A DNA stretch of 64,000 nucleotides from Pyxidicoccus parkwaysis (GTDB lineage: Bacteria; Myxococcota; Myxococcia; Myxococcales; Myxococcaceae), in assembly GCF_017301735.1 (NCBI RefSeq), contig NZ_CP071090.1, positions 4,578,001 to 4,642,000 on the forward strand, read 5' to 3'. Under the pieces are notes generated by a model, which saw nothing but the letters and a program-made list of their open reading frames with translations, searched no databases and had not been told where the DNA came from. The translations under genes were made by a program, and so were the position numbers. Shown here one piece after another: positions 1-7,916 of this stretch (position 1 is its first letter; each line of letters opens with the position of its first letter).

Positions 1-14
1 GTGGAGGAACCCCC

Positions 15-311
15 ATGAAGCGTCTCCTGATGTGCGTCCTGCTGTTCGCGGCACCCCTCGTGGCCTGTGGTGGAGAAGAGCTCCCGCTGTCTGAAACCGA
101 CGAAGCCCAGGTCTCCACCGCTCCGGAAGCGCCGGCGGTGGAGCACGAGGGCGCGCAGGTGGAAGCCGCCGCGGGTTGCTGGGTCACCCTGCGCACGTGC
201 ACCGTCTACACCTCCGGAGGAATCCGGATCCCCGACTGCTCGGCGACGAACTGCACCTGGCAGCAGCAGCTCAACCACTGCTGGGGGCTCTGGAACGACA
301 TCTGTAGCTGA
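15..311 (+). CDS. Small cysteine-rich lipoprotein
   Basis: A 98-residue secreted protein of unknown function. The N-terminus is a lipoprotein signal peptide: basic MKR, a hydrophobic stretch, then a lipobox ending VACGG at about residue 18. An acidic, Ala/Pro-rich linker follows (about residues 20-50). The C-terminal domain of about 45 residues holds six cysteines (GCW, TCT, DCS, NCT, HCW, ICS) and could form three disulfides. A strong ribosome binding site (GGAGGA) stands 5 nt before the ATG, and a perfect 11-bp hairpin follows the stop, so this looks like a one-gene unit. I do not recognise the family; the export and lipidation calls rest on the signal sequence. Confidence 0.8.
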   Translation: MKRLLMCVLLFAAPLVACGGEELPLSETDEAQVSTAPEAPAVEHEGAQVEAAAGCWVTLRTCTVYTSGGIRIPDCSATNCTWQQQLNHCWGLWNDICS

Positions 312-327
312 CAGCGTCGGACGGCGG

Positions 328-358
328 CCTCCCCAGACGGCAGGGGTGTCTGGGGAGG
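328..358 (+). terminator. Perfect 11-bp GC-rich hairpin after the lipoprotein gene
   Basis: CCTCCCCAGAC and GTCTGGGGAGG pair perfectly around a 9-nt loop, starting 17 nt after the stop codon of the preceding gene. No T-tract follows, so this is either a weak intrinsic terminator or an mRNA 3'-end stabilising hairpin. Confidence 0.5.
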
Positions 359-539
359 TGCAGCTCGCCCGCTCGGTGGAGACCCTGCGCGCATGGGTCT
401 CTCGGCAGCGCGGGCTGGCCGCCCGCCCGGGGCGGTTAACGCTTCTTAATGAACGCGCAACGCCAGGGACAGCAGGGGACGGCAGTCTCCGCGCTCATTC
501 CTGGAGCGCGAAGGCGCTCCCGACTGAAGGAGCGACCTC

Positions 540-1139
540 ATGGCACTGGCAACGATGCGGGCCCCCCGCCGCGAGCCCATGGTGTTCGGCTACGCGCTGG
601 ACACCCTGCTGGCGACGGTGTCGCCGCTGATGCCTCTCACCCTCAAGGCCCTGGAGCGGCAGGGCATCTTCGCCAGCCGCCCCCTGCTCACGGCCTACCC
701 CTGCTCGGTGTGGCCGGCCACCATCCGCCTGCTGGCGAGCACCACCCTGCCCCACCTGGAGCGCGACGAGGCCGAGTACGCCCTGGGCCGCGCCTTCGCC
801 GAGCACTTCATCCAGGCGCGCATGGGCACGGTACTCCAGGGCTTCGCCCAGGTGGTGGGCACCGAGCAGATGCTGCTGCGCCTGTCTCGCGCGCTGCGCT
901 CCACCAACAACTTCCTCGACGTCTCCGTGCGCCCCCACGGCGACGAAGGCGGCTGGGAGTTGCGGCTGCACCCGGTGCTCGAGTTCTCCGACCACCCGCG
1001 CCGCCTGGCGGACCCGCCCCACTTCGCACGGGGCCTGCTCACCTACGCCTTCCAGCACGGCGGCGCCCCCTCCGCGCGGCTGACCCTCGTCGACCACGAC
1101 GAGGGCCGCGCCCTCACCACCTTCCACGTGAGCCTGTAG
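540..1139 (+). CDS. DUF2378 (TIGR02265) family protein
   Basis: A 199-residue cytoplasmic protein matching the DUF2378/TIGR02265 paralogous family, which is largely confined to myxobacteria and has no established biochemical role. Features seen are an N-terminal VFGYALDTLL, a central helix-rich segment with the YALGRAFAEHF and LSRALRSTNNF motifs, and a C-terminal beta-rich part ending in LTTFHVSL. There is no signal peptide or membrane segment. The ATG is preceded by AAGGAG at a good distance, which fixes the start. The gene converges on the small lipoprotein gene at 1168-1383. Family members occur in many copies per genome and are often linked to sensory or developmental loci; that is background, not evidence of function here. 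Confidence 0.85.
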   Translation: MALATMRAPRREPMVFGYALDTLLATVSPLMPLTLKALERQGIFASRPLLTAYPCSVWPATIRLLASTTLPHLERDEAEYALGRAFAEHFIQARMGTVLQGFAQVVGTEQMLLRLSRALRSTNNFLDVSVRPHGDEGGWELRLHPVLEFSDHPRRLADPPHFARGLLTYAFQHGGAPSARLTLVDHDEGRALTTFHVSL

Positions 1140-1167
1140 GGCCAGAACGCCCGCCGAGGTGGGCTCG

Positions 1168-1383
1168 CTACCTGCAGAACTGCGGCTGGTTGTCGCAGTC
1201 ACGGCACAGGCCATTCACACACACCGTCGTGCCAGGACACCAGTCATCCGGCTCCGCACACGCCAACCCCTGCCGTGCCTCGCCCAGCGACTCGTCCGCC
1301 GTCGCCTCGGGGCCACCACCACAGCCAGCCAGGGCCAGCACCGCCATCAGTCCCAGGACCTTCTTCGTGTCGATGCTTCCCAT
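1168..1383 (-). CDS. Small cysteine-containing lipoprotein
   Basis: A 71-residue predicted lipoprotein. The signal sequence MGSIDTKKVLGLMAVLALAGC ends in a clear LAGC lipobox at about residue 21, followed by GGG. The mature part has cysteines in the spacing CAEPDDWC, CVNGLC, DC and C near the end, suggesting a small disulfide-bonded fold. AAGGGAG lies 7 nt upstream of the ATG. The gene is monocistronic, tail to tail with the DUF2378 gene. Function is unknown. It resembles the 15-311 protein in plan (lipobox plus short cysteine-rich domain) but not obviously in sequence. Confidence 0.75.
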   Translation of the reverse strand: MGSIDTKKVLGLMAVLALAGCGGGPEATADESLGEARQGLACAEPDDWCPGTTVCVNGLCRDCDNQPQFCR

Positions 1384-1533
1384 GGCAACGCTCCCTTCGG
1401 TTGGAGGACAGCGGCGCCATGTTCATTTGAAATTCAATTGCATCAGTACCGAATCAACCAACTCCACCCATTCTATCCAGGAATGAACAGAGGCCCGCCC
1501 CGCGGGGCAGGCCTGGGGTACGGGCGTTCCGGC

Positions 1534-2691
1534 TCAGGGACGGGGAGCGTCCACCATCCTCTGAATCTCCTCGAAGTGTTCGACCATGTGCTCGAGCGCG
1601 TTCTCCGACACGAAGTCGAGCCCCTCCATCGCGCCCGCCGCCGCTTCCGCGGCCCGTGCGAACATGCGCGCCTCGTAGGCCGCCACCGCGCGACTCCAGT
1701 CGGAGTCCCCGGCAAGCCCCAGCGCCAGCTCCGCCGCATCCAGCATGGCCATGTTCACGCCCTCGCCGGAGAACGGCGGCATGACATGCGCCGCGTCTCC
1801 CAGCAGCGTCACGCCCGGCCGGTGCGTCCACCGGTGCCCCACCGGGAGCGCGACGATGGGGCGCGGGACGATGGTGTCATTGCACACGTCGATGAACCGG
1901 AGCAGCGAAGGCGCCCACCCCGCGAAGCGCGCCTTGAGCATCTCGCGAGCACGACTGGACGAGGACAGGTCCAGGCCGCCCTGCTGGAGCCAGTCCTCGG
2001 CCACGCGAAACATGAGGTAGACGCGGACGTGCGAGTTGCTGCTGCGCTGCGCGATGAGGCTCAGGTTGTCGCCGACCACTGAGACCTTGCCGCGAGGGAT
2101 GAGCGCGGCGACGTCGGGATGTCGCGCATCCACGTCATCGATGCTCAGCTCGATGAACAACACCCCCGTGTAGCGAGGCTCCTCGGCCGACACGAGCGGC
2201 CGCACCTTGGACCACGCACCGTCCGCCCCCACCACGAGGTCGAACTCTCCGAGTGAGCCGCCCGCACCCGCGACGCGATAGCGCCCATCCGGTAGGGGCT
2301 CCACCGCGCGCACCTTGCTTCCCCACCGAATCGTCTCCGGCGGAAGGCTGTCGAGCAGGAGCGTGCGCAGTTGCTCGCGGTCAATCTCGGGCCGGCCACC
2401 GTCCGGGTCTCCTCCCAGGGAGAAGCGCAGCGTCCCCTGGGAGTCATAGAGCGCGTCGCCCTGGTCCTCGTAGCGCGCGAGCGCCTTGAACCCCGCTTCG
2501 AGCCCGGCGTGGCGCAGCGCGACCAGGGCCGAGTCCTCGTGCAGGTCCAGCGAGCCGCCCTGCGGGCGCGACAGCCGGTGCTCATCCAGCTCGAACACCG
2601 TGGAGGTGATGCCCCGCGTCGCCAGGATTCGCGCGAGCGTCAGCCCTCCCGGTCCTCCACCCACGATTCCAATGCGCTTCTCGATTTGCAT
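1534..2691 (-). CDS. FAD-dependent monooxygenase, TetX-like
   Basis: A 385-residue class A flavoprotein monooxygenase. It shows the N-terminal FAD-binding GIVGGGPGGLTLA (GxGxxG), an Arg/Asp-rich segment after the Rossmann fold, the middle DG motif (LVVGADGAWSKVR) and the C-terminal GD motif (LLGDAAHVMPPFSGEG) followed by GVNMAMLDAAELA, a pattern shared with the TetX tetracycline-modifying monooxygenase group. It probably hydroxylates a small aromatic or polycyclic compound with NAD(P)H and O2; the substrate cannot be read from the sequence. The ATG at 2691 is chosen because it sits just before the Rossmann motif and follows GAGGGG; the upstream extension of the frame runs into the divergent regulator gene. 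It is divergent from a MarR gene 30 nt away, which likely represses it. Resistance to a specific drug is not implied. Confidence 0.9.
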   Translation of the reverse strand: MQIEKRIGIVGGGPGGLTLARILATRGITSTVFELDEHRLSRPQGGSLDLHEDSALVALRHAGLEAGFKALARYEDQGDALYDSQGTLRFSLGGDPDGGRPEIDREQLRTLLLDSLPPETIRWGSKVRAVEPLPDGRYRVAGAGGSLGEFDLVVGADGAWSKVRPLVSAEEPRYTGVLFIELSIDDVDARHPDVAALIPRGKVSVVGDNLSLIAQRSSNSHVRVYLMFRVAEDWLQQGGLDLSSSSRAREMLKARFAGWAPSLLRFIDVCNDTIVPRPIVALPVGHRWTHRPGVTLLGDAAHVMPPFSGEGVNMAMLDAAELALGLAGDSDWSRAVAAYEARMFARAAEAAAGAMEGLDFVSENALEHMVEHFEEIQRMVDAPRP

Positions 2692-2702
2692 AGGCCCCTC
2701 AG

Positions 2703-2723
2703 TAATATTAAATAGGTACCTAT
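2703..2723. promoter_or_regulatory. Twin palindromes between monooxygenase and MarR genes
   Basis: The 30-bp divergent intergenic region is AT-rich, unlike its surroundings. It holds TAATATTA (2703-2710) and ATAGGTACCTAT (2712-2723), both perfect palindromes. The second overlaps the ATG of the MarR gene (2722-2724). MarR regulators usually bind such dyads, so this is the likely operator controlling both genes. Binding is inference. Confidence 0.6.
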
Positions 2724-3177
2724 GCAATCCAAACGCAAGCCACGCCCCTGGAACCCCGAAGCCACGTCGGCGTATTGGATAAACCGGGCGTCGCGGCTGC
2801 TCATGCGCCTGCACGAGACGCGCCTGCGCCCGCTGGGCTTCGGCATGAGCCAGCTTCCCGTGCTGATTGCGCTCGAGGAGAAAGGAACGCTGTCACAGAA
2901 GGTGCTCGCGGAATTGGCGCATGTGGAGCAGCCGACGATGGCGGAGATGCTCGGGCGCATGGAGCGCGACGGCGTCATCCGGCGCGAACCCAACCCCGAG
3001 GACAAGCGCGGGAGCCTCTCCTCCCTCACCTCCCAGTCCCGCGCCCGGCTTCCCGAGGCGAAAGAGGCACTGCTGCAAGGAGAGGACGAGGCGACCGCGG
3101 GCTTCACCCAGCAGGAGAAGGACCTCCTGCGCGAGCTCCTGCAGCGCGTCGTCCGGAACCTCGAAACAGAGGGTTGA
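2722..3177 (+). CDS. MarR family transcriptional regulator
   Basis: A 151-residue winged-helix regulator of the MarR family. The N-terminal helix carries YWINRASRLLMRLHETRLRPLGF, followed by the DNA-binding helices (SQLPVLIALEEKGTLSQKVLAELAHVEQPTMAEMLGRMERDG) and the wing (IRREPNPEDKRGSLSSLT), which includes the family DxR-type turn (EDKR). The C-terminal helix serves dimerisation. It probably represses the divergent flavin monooxygenase and itself, released by a small phenolic or drug-like ligand; the ligand is unknown. The start at 2722 keeps the N-terminal dimerisation helix. There is only a weak AGG ahead of it, and the start codon lies inside a perfect palindrome, so repressor binding could also affect initiation. 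Confidence 0.9.
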   Translation: MQSKRKPRPWNPEATSAYWINRASRLLMRLHETRLRPLGFGMSQLPVLIALEEKGTLSQKVLAELAHVEQPTMAEMLGRMERDGVIRREPNPEDKRGSLSSLTSQSRARLPEAKEALLQGEDEATAGFTQQEKDLLRELLQRVVRNLETEG

Positions 3178-3360
3178 TACCATCCCGACGAAGGCTCACC
3201 GGGCGGGGCCGTGCCCGTCGCGACGACGACGCCATTCGAGAGGCGGCCCACCGGTCACTGGCGTGCCGCCTGGGCCCACGGCGCTTCTGGCGTGGCCCTT
3301 ACTTGACGGCGCCATCCACGAGCGCGCCCTCCCCTGCTCCCGAACCCTGCGCGCAGGCCC

Positions 3361-3379
3361 ACCGCCGTCCGGCGGCGGT
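3361..3379. terminator. GC-rich hairpin between convergent genes
   Basis: ACCGCCG and CGGCGGT pair perfectly (7 bp) around TCCGG, ending at the stop codon of the minus-strand gene and 183 nt beyond the MarR stop. There is no T-tract. It may serve as a weak bidirectional terminator. The rest of 3178-3360 shows nothing recognisable. Confidence 0.35.
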
Positions 3380-4407
3380 CAGTAGTGGATGCGAGCGCTC
3401 ATGGCGCGGTGGTCCGAGTAGTTGAGGTCGGCCCGGTCGCTCCCGGTGAACTGTACGTCGGCGGCATCCGCCTCGTTGAAGGTCACGGTATGGCCATGCG
3501 ACGAGGTCGCCGCCGCGTTGAAGAAGAGGAAGTCGATGCGGCCGCCCGAGCCAATCGTCCAGTTGTCGTCGAGGCAGCTCCGGCTCCCGGAGCAGGCCTC
3601 GTAGATGGGGTCGTTCCAGCTGTAGTCGACGGTGCTCGCAATCGCCGAGTTCGCCTGGTTGTACCAGTCCTTGTACGCGCTGCCGTTGTAGTCACCCTCG
3701 TTGGAGTCCACGCCCCAGACCATCAGGTTGGCGCCGCTGACGCCGCGCATCTTCGTGTCCGTGAGCTGGATGTTCTTCTCCGCGCAACCGGAGTCGGAAG
3801 CCGGGCCCTCCTGGTTGGTGGGCCAGTGCGACGAGCCGAGGACGACCTTCTTGTTGGCGATGATGTCCGTGAAGGCCATGCGCAGGCCAATCGAGCGGGA
3901 CTGGGTGTTGAGCACGCACGAGCCGTTCGCGCCCTTATAGACCTGCCATGTCGCCTTCGTGCCTGAGATGGGCTGCAGGCGTCCGGTGCGGTAGATGATG
4001 GCGTTGGTCTGGAAATCCTTCGCGGGGCCACAGGGGCTGTTCATGGCCTCCGGATTGGCCTCGGACACGATGGAGTCATACAGCCCGGGCAGGTTGTCCT
4101 GCATGAACTGGGCGAGCTGGGCGGCCTGTGCGGCGCCGCTCATCTGGTGGACGATGAGGACGTCCGGCGAGTACGCCTGGGTCTTCATGTAATAGATGAG
4201 GTCCTGCCAGTCTCCCGCGCAGACGTCGCTCGCGGTCGGCAGGTTCTCGTAGTTCACGTTGTAGACCACCAGGAAGCCGGTGTTTGTATTCACCGCGATT
4301 TCCTGGGGCACCGTGCCCAGCGCGTCGGGCTCGACTGGCGCTTCTGATTGGACGCCTCCACAGCCGAACAGGGCGAGGGAGACCAATACCGGGACCTTGA
4401 GATTCAT
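3379..4407 (-). CDS. Secreted endonuclease/exonuclease/phosphatase-like lipoprotein
   Basis: A 342-residue predicted lipoprotein with an EEP (DNase I/sphingomyelinase-like) fold. The signal peptide MNLKVPVLVSLALFGCGG carries a lipobox. EEP landmarks in order are LVVYNVNYENLP (first strand with Asn), DVLIVHQMSG (where active enzymes have a QE pair), GSSHWP (His), VWGVDSNEGDYNG (the D-x-N segment), IDFLFF and the C-terminal SDHRAMSARI with the catalytic-type SDH. The metal-binding Glu of the QE pair is replaced by Met, so activity is uncertain. The start at 4407 is chosen because it opens the signal peptide and follows AAGG. It likely acts outside the cell on nucleic acid or phospholipid, or is a structural relative without catalysis. 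Confidence 0.75.
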   Translation of the reverse strand: MNLKVPVLVSLALFGCGGVQSEAPVEPDALGTVPQEIAVNTNTGFLVVYNVNYENLPTASDVCAGDWQDLIYYMKTQAYSPDVLIVHQMSGAAQAAQLAQFMQDNLPGLYDSIVSEANPEAMNSPCGPAKDFQTNAIIYRTGRLQPISGTKATWQVYKGANGSCVLNTQSRSIGLRMAFTDIIANKKVVLGSSHWPTNQEGPASDSGCAEKNIQLTDTKMRGVSGANLMVWGVDSNEGDYNGSAYKDWYNQANSAIASTVDYSWNDPIYEACSGSRSCLDDNWTIGSGGRIDFLFFNAAATSSHGHTVTFNEADAADVQFTGSDRADLNYSDHRAMSARIHY

Positions 4408-4514
4408 GGGGGGACCTTCGCGGCAGGACGCGCTGAGGAATTCAGACGCGCCCTCCATGAGGGTCCATCCCCCGCTGCCATCTCACGAATTCGTACCGGC
4501 AGCTCCGCCCTGCC

Positions 4515-5114
4515 TCAAGGCGTGTAGAGATAGGCCCAGTTCAGCTGCGTCCCATAGAAGATGGAGTCGAGCCGCTGATAGGCATTGAAGTTCTGGTAGA
4601 TGGTGGCACTGCACGAGGTCGCGGTGCAGGACTGCAAGGCGCCGGGATGGACGCCCGAGTAGAGGCTTCGGACCGCGTTCGCCCACGTCAGGAAGATGGG
4701 ACTTTGGAACTTCCGGAAGATGGTCCCCAGGTTCAGCCAGCCCTGGTCCGCGCCGACCTGCTTGTAGAGACAGAGCTGGTTGCCCGTCAGAGACGTCTGA
4801 TCGAACAGCCAGAGGCTGGAGCCCGCGCAACCGCTGTCGGTGAGCAGGTCATCCAGGTCCTGCTGGGTGACCCGCCCGCCGAGACTCCGGAAGATTGCAT
4901 CGCGCGCTTCAATCTGGGCGAGCTGCTCCTCGCGGGTGATGAACGTCGTCTCCTGCGTCATCGTCCCGTCCGGCTGCTCCCGGAGGATGGTCTGCGAGAG
5001 CAGCCCGTCCCGCGGGGCTTCGGGTGCGTCCGCCTGCACGTCTTCAGGCGGCCCTCCGCATCCCATCACCAGGGTGAGTCCACAGACCATCATCCACGTG
5101 CTCGAGCGCTTCAT
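4515..5114 (-). CDS. Predicted lipoprotein of unknown function
   Basis: A 199-residue predicted lipoprotein. The signal peptide MKRSSTWMMVCGLTLVMGCGG ends with an MGC lipobox, followed by an acidic Pro/Ala linker. The rest is globular with four cysteines (SGCAGS, QLCLY, SCTATSC) and an aromatic-rich C-terminus ending in NWAYLYTP. AGGAGG stands upstream of the ATG at 5114, which marks the start; a longer in-frame extension lacks a signal peptide at its N-terminus. It lies on the same strand as the EEP-like lipoprotein gene, 107 nt upstream of that start, and divergent from a secreted protein gene. I do not recognise the family. Confidence 0.75.
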   Translation of the reverse strand: MKRSSTWMMVCGLTLVMGCGGPPEDVQADAPEAPRDGLLSQTILREQPDGTMTQETTFITREEQLAQIEARDAIFRSLGGRVTQQDLDDLLTDSGCAGSSLWLFDQTSLTGNQLCLYKQVGADQGWLNLGTIFRKFQSPIFLTWANAVRSLYSGVHPGALQSCTATSCSATIYQNFNAYQRLDSIFYGTQLNWAYLYTP

Positions 5115-5196
5115 CAGGGGCCTCCTGGGATTGGCTGAACGGGCGGAGAACAATCTAGCTTATCTGGTTTTACATGTTTATCCCGACGCAGACAAT

Positions 5197-5214
5197 GGTT
5201 GCCCGCAGGCAACC
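5197..5214. promoter_or_regulatory. Perfect inverted repeat ahead of secreted-protein gene
   Basis: GGTTGCC-CGCA-GGCAACC is a perfect 7-bp dyad, 20 nt before the start at 5235 and downstream of an AT-rich stretch (5151-5180) that could hold divergent promoters. It could be an operator or a 5'-leader hairpin next to the GGAG ribosome binding site; neither is proven. Confidence 0.35.
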
Positions 5215-5234
5215 CGGAACACCCGGAGCCCTCC

Positions 5235-6008
5235 ATGTGCACGCGTCACGTCGTCCAGGCCACGCTCGCAGTCCTGGCCCTGCTCACGCCACTCCTGGGG
5301 CACGCGCAGCTCGTCCTGGAGCGCGTCGGTCCCACGTCTGCATCCACCGCCACCCTCCACCGGGGTGAGCGCGTCGGCTTCTCCGCGCGGGCCACCAGCC
5401 CGGCCGGTGGGATTCATGGCTCCGAGTGGTACCTCGGCGGCAGCTATCTCGGTGCGCAGTACCGCACCTCGCTCCCGGGCTCCACCGAGTACGACGCCAC
5501 GTTCTGGCGCGGCATCAACTTCCCCACGACGGGAACGTTCCGCGTGGAGGTCCAGGCATTCGACCGCGCCGGCAACTACAGCAGCCCCGCCGCGTGGACC
5601 CTCAACGTCGTCGAGCGCCCCCGGTTCCTCTATGTGGACCAGACGGACTCGCTGCTCGACGCGCCGCAGGCCACCCAGGACGCGTTCTGGAGCTTCGTCG
5701 CCGCACGCCGCATCAACCAGCTCGGCATCTACCGCCTCAACCAGGTGACACGCCTCGAATCCCTCTCGCGCGAGTGGGGCCGCCCCGTCCAGGTGTGGCC
5801 CATCTTCTCGGCCGAGTGCGACTTCTCAGGACGCTGGTTCTCCGACAACCGCTTCACGGATGCACTCGAGCTCGCCGAGACCACGATGCTCGATGCGTAC
5901 CGCGCCGATGACCGCACCTTCCGCAATGGGCTGCGTGTCGCGGGCTTCGCGTACTTCGCCCGGACCCACCTCACCGCAGCGCTCGCTGGCGCGACGTGCG
6001 GGCCCTGA
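5235..6008 (+). CDS. Secreted protein with Ig-like N-terminal domain
   Basis: A 257-residue exported protein. The signal peptide MCTRHVVQATLAVLALLTPLLGHAQ has an AQ-type cleavage site. Residues about 26-135 look like a beta-sandwich (RVGFSARATSPAGGI, TGTFRVEVQAFDRAGNYSSPAAWTLNVV), a bacterial Ig-like pattern. The remainder starts RFLYVDQTDSLLDAPQATQDAFWSFVAARRINQLGIYRL, which resembles the start of a secreted TIM-barrel-like or hydrolase domain, but the protein ends after about 120 further residues. I cannot name a function. The start at 5235 fits the signal peptide and follows GGAG. It converges on the next gene with 18 nt between stops. Confidence 0.7.
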   Translation: MCTRHVVQATLAVLALLTPLLGHAQLVLERVGPTSASTATLHRGERVGFSARATSPAGGIHGSEWYLGGSYLGAQYRTSLPGSTEYDATFWRGINFPTTGTFRVEVQAFDRAGNYSSPAAWTLNVVERPRFLYVDQTDSLLDAPQATQDAFWSFVAARRINQLGIYRLNQVTRLESLSREWGRPVQVWPIFSAECDFSGRWFSDNRFTDALELAETTMLDAYRADDRTFRNGLRVAGFAYFARTHLTAALAGATCGP

Positions 6009-6026
6009 CGCGGCCTGCTGCTCGTT

Positions 6027-6896
6027 CTACTGCTTCACGCTCATCTTCAGCTCGCCCTGCCCTCCTACCGTCAGGCCCTGCGTGCGCAGCTCCTGCTCCA
6101 GCTCCGCCGTCATGGGGCCGGACAGGGTGAGCTCGAGCAGCTTCGCTCCCCGCCCCAGTGCGGTGATGGTCCCTTCGAGGGGGACGGTCATCGTGATGGG
6201 AGACTCCGAGCCCTTGATGGTCAGCTTCGTGGTGACGTGGAGCGTTCCAACGGCGCCGCGCGCTTCCTTCGTGACGCCCGCGAGCCGCACCTGGGTGTCC
6301 GAGAACCGCATCGACGAGTCATTGCCCTGCTGGAGGATCTTCTCGGCGAGCACCTGCGCGAAGCGATCCAGCGAGTCACCCACCCGGATGGGCTTGTCGG
6401 GAAGCGCCGCCTCCAGCGGGTTCACCTTGCCGAGGTTCGGGATGCGCGACGCCACGGAGGCCCGCTCCGCCTCGGGCACGGGCTTGCCCGCCCCGTCCGT
6501 CACCACCACCCGTCCCTTCTCGTACGCGGCGACGTAGACCTTGCCGCTGAGCGGGTTGTCCTGGCGCGCCGTCTTACCCTTGTCCGTCGCCTCCTGGTAC
6601 GTGTCCCCGAAGGCGACCTTCACCCGGTCGACGAGGCCCTTGCGCACGGCAAGCACCGTGGAGGTGTAGCGCTCGTTCGTGGTGCTCGTCACGTCCATGG
6701 GCTCGGGCTCCATCCCGGGCCCGCGGATGGCGAAGTTCAGCTTCATCTCGACGCGCGTTTCCATCGTGGCGCTGTCGCCGACAGCAGGGGCCTTCTTCAC
6801 GAACTGGAAGGTCTGCGCCTTCTCGGCCTCGGCCCGGACGGCGGATGGCGCGAACGACAGTCCCACGGCGACGACGAGCGACAGGATTCGGTGCAT
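6027..6896 (-). CDS. Exported protein of unknown function
   Basis: A 289-residue exported protein. MHRILSLVVAVGLSFAPSAVRAEA is a Sec signal peptide with an ARA/E-type site. The mature part is rich in beta strands with charged, evenly spaced segments (TFQFVKKAPAVGDSATMETRVEMKLNF; ITMTVPLEGTITALGRGAKLLELTLSGPM) and no cysteine. The layout resembles periplasmic beta-rich proteins seen in myxobacteria, but no family name can be assigned. The ATG at 6896 opens the signal peptide and follows GGGGAGA. The gene is single and is divergent from the DUF4261 gene at 7025. Confidence 0.7.
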   Translation of the reverse strand: MHRILSLVVAVGLSFAPSAVRAEAEKAQTFQFVKKAPAVGDSATMETRVEMKLNFAIRGPGMEPEPMDVTSTTNERYTSTVLAVRKGLVDRVKVAFGDTYQEATDKGKTARQDNPLSGKVYVAAYEKGRVVVTDGAGKPVPEAERASVASRIPNLGKVNPLEAALPDKPIRVGDSLDRFAQVLAEKILQQGNDSSMRFSDTQVRLAGVTKEARGAVGTLHVTTKLTIKGSESPITMTVPLEGTITALGRGAKLLELTLSGPMTAELEQELRTQGLTVGGQGELKMSVKQ

Positions 6897-7024
6897 GGTG
6901 GTGTCTCCCCTCTCGCGCGGCATCCTTCCATGGGTTCGGCGACCGGCCACGCCGAAATCGACAGGTCATATGTCTCCCCTGCGTGCAGGCTTTTCCTTCC
7001 CAATCACGGGACTAGAGTCGCCTC

Positions 7025-7813
7025 ATGCGCGTCTCTTTCGTCCTTCTCTCCACGGCCGTGCCCCTGGATGGCGAGGCCATCTCCCGAAGCCACCTCGAGC
7101 TGTCTTCCAAAGCCACGCGGCTCGTCCCCGACGAGACGCGGGAGGACGGCATCACGTGCCTGCGCCTGCAGGACGACTCGGGAGACGTCATCCTCGCGCC
7201 CGTCCCGGCCCCCATCGCGACGGGCGAGGTCGAGGCGGCGGCGGCCCTGAGCCTCGCGTCCTTCGCGAAGATGCCCGGGCTCGCGCCGCATGCCGCGCAC
7301 GTCATCGTGACGTTCAGGGACGAGGCCCGGCGCGCACCGGCCGCCGAGGCGCTGGTGCTCGCCCAGGTGACGGCGGCCGTGGCGCATGCCGCTGGAGCCG
7401 TCGGGGTGTACTGGGGCATGGGCCACGTGGCGCATCCCGCCGAGTTCTTCATCGATGCCGTGCGCGACCTGGACCTCCCCTTGCCCGCGCTGACCGGCCT
7501 GAGCATCGTGCGCGACGGCAAGGGCGTGAGCATCCTGAGCGTGGGGATGGAGCAGTTCGAACTGCCGAACATGCTCGTGCTCGCCGACAAGTCCCAGGGC
7601 GGCGAGGCCATCCAGTTCGTTTTCGACATGCAGGGCTACGTCCTCAAGCGCGGGAGGACGCTGCCGGATGGCGACACGGTGGGACGCACCGCCGAGGAGC
7701 GCTTGCAGGTTCGCTACGTGCCCTCTCCCACCGATGCCTCCGTGAAGGTGGCGCAGGTGGACATGCGAAAGCCCGGGCTCTGGGCGCGCGCACGGCAGTT
7801 CCTGCGCAACTGA
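7025..7813 (+). CDS. DUF4261 domain-containing protein
   Basis: A 262-residue protein without signal peptide or membrane segment. It matches the DUF4261 pattern: an N-terminal strand MRVSFVLLSTAVPL, central AHVIVTFRDEARRAPAAEALVLAQVTAAVAHAAGAVGVYWGMGHVAHPAEFF, then LPALTGLSIVRDGKGVSILSVGMEQFELPNMLVL. Family members are found near polymorphic toxin and immunity genes in some bacteria, but the biochemical role is not established. The ribosome binding site ahead of the ATG is weak. The gene appears monocistronic. Confidence 0.75.
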   Translation: MRVSFVLLSTAVPLDGEAISRSHLELSSKATRLVPDETREDGITCLRLQDDSGDVILAPVPAPIATGEVEAAAALSLASFAKMPGLAPHAAHVIVTFRDEARRAPAAEALVLAQVTAAVAHAAGAVGVYWGMGHVAHPAEFFIDAVRDLDLPLPALTGLSIVRDGKGVSILSVGMEQFELPNMLVLADKSQGGEAIQFVFDMQGYVLKRGRTLPDGDTVGRTAEERLQVRYVPSPTDASVKVAQVDMRKPGLWARARQFLRN

Positions 7814-7916
7814 GGTGCCGTGCAGGGGCGTCCGCGGTGCGTGAGGTCCTGAATCACAGCCGGACCTGACCTGACTCCTTCTGGATGGAGTTCCCCCCTT
7901 TCATCCAAGGTGCATC

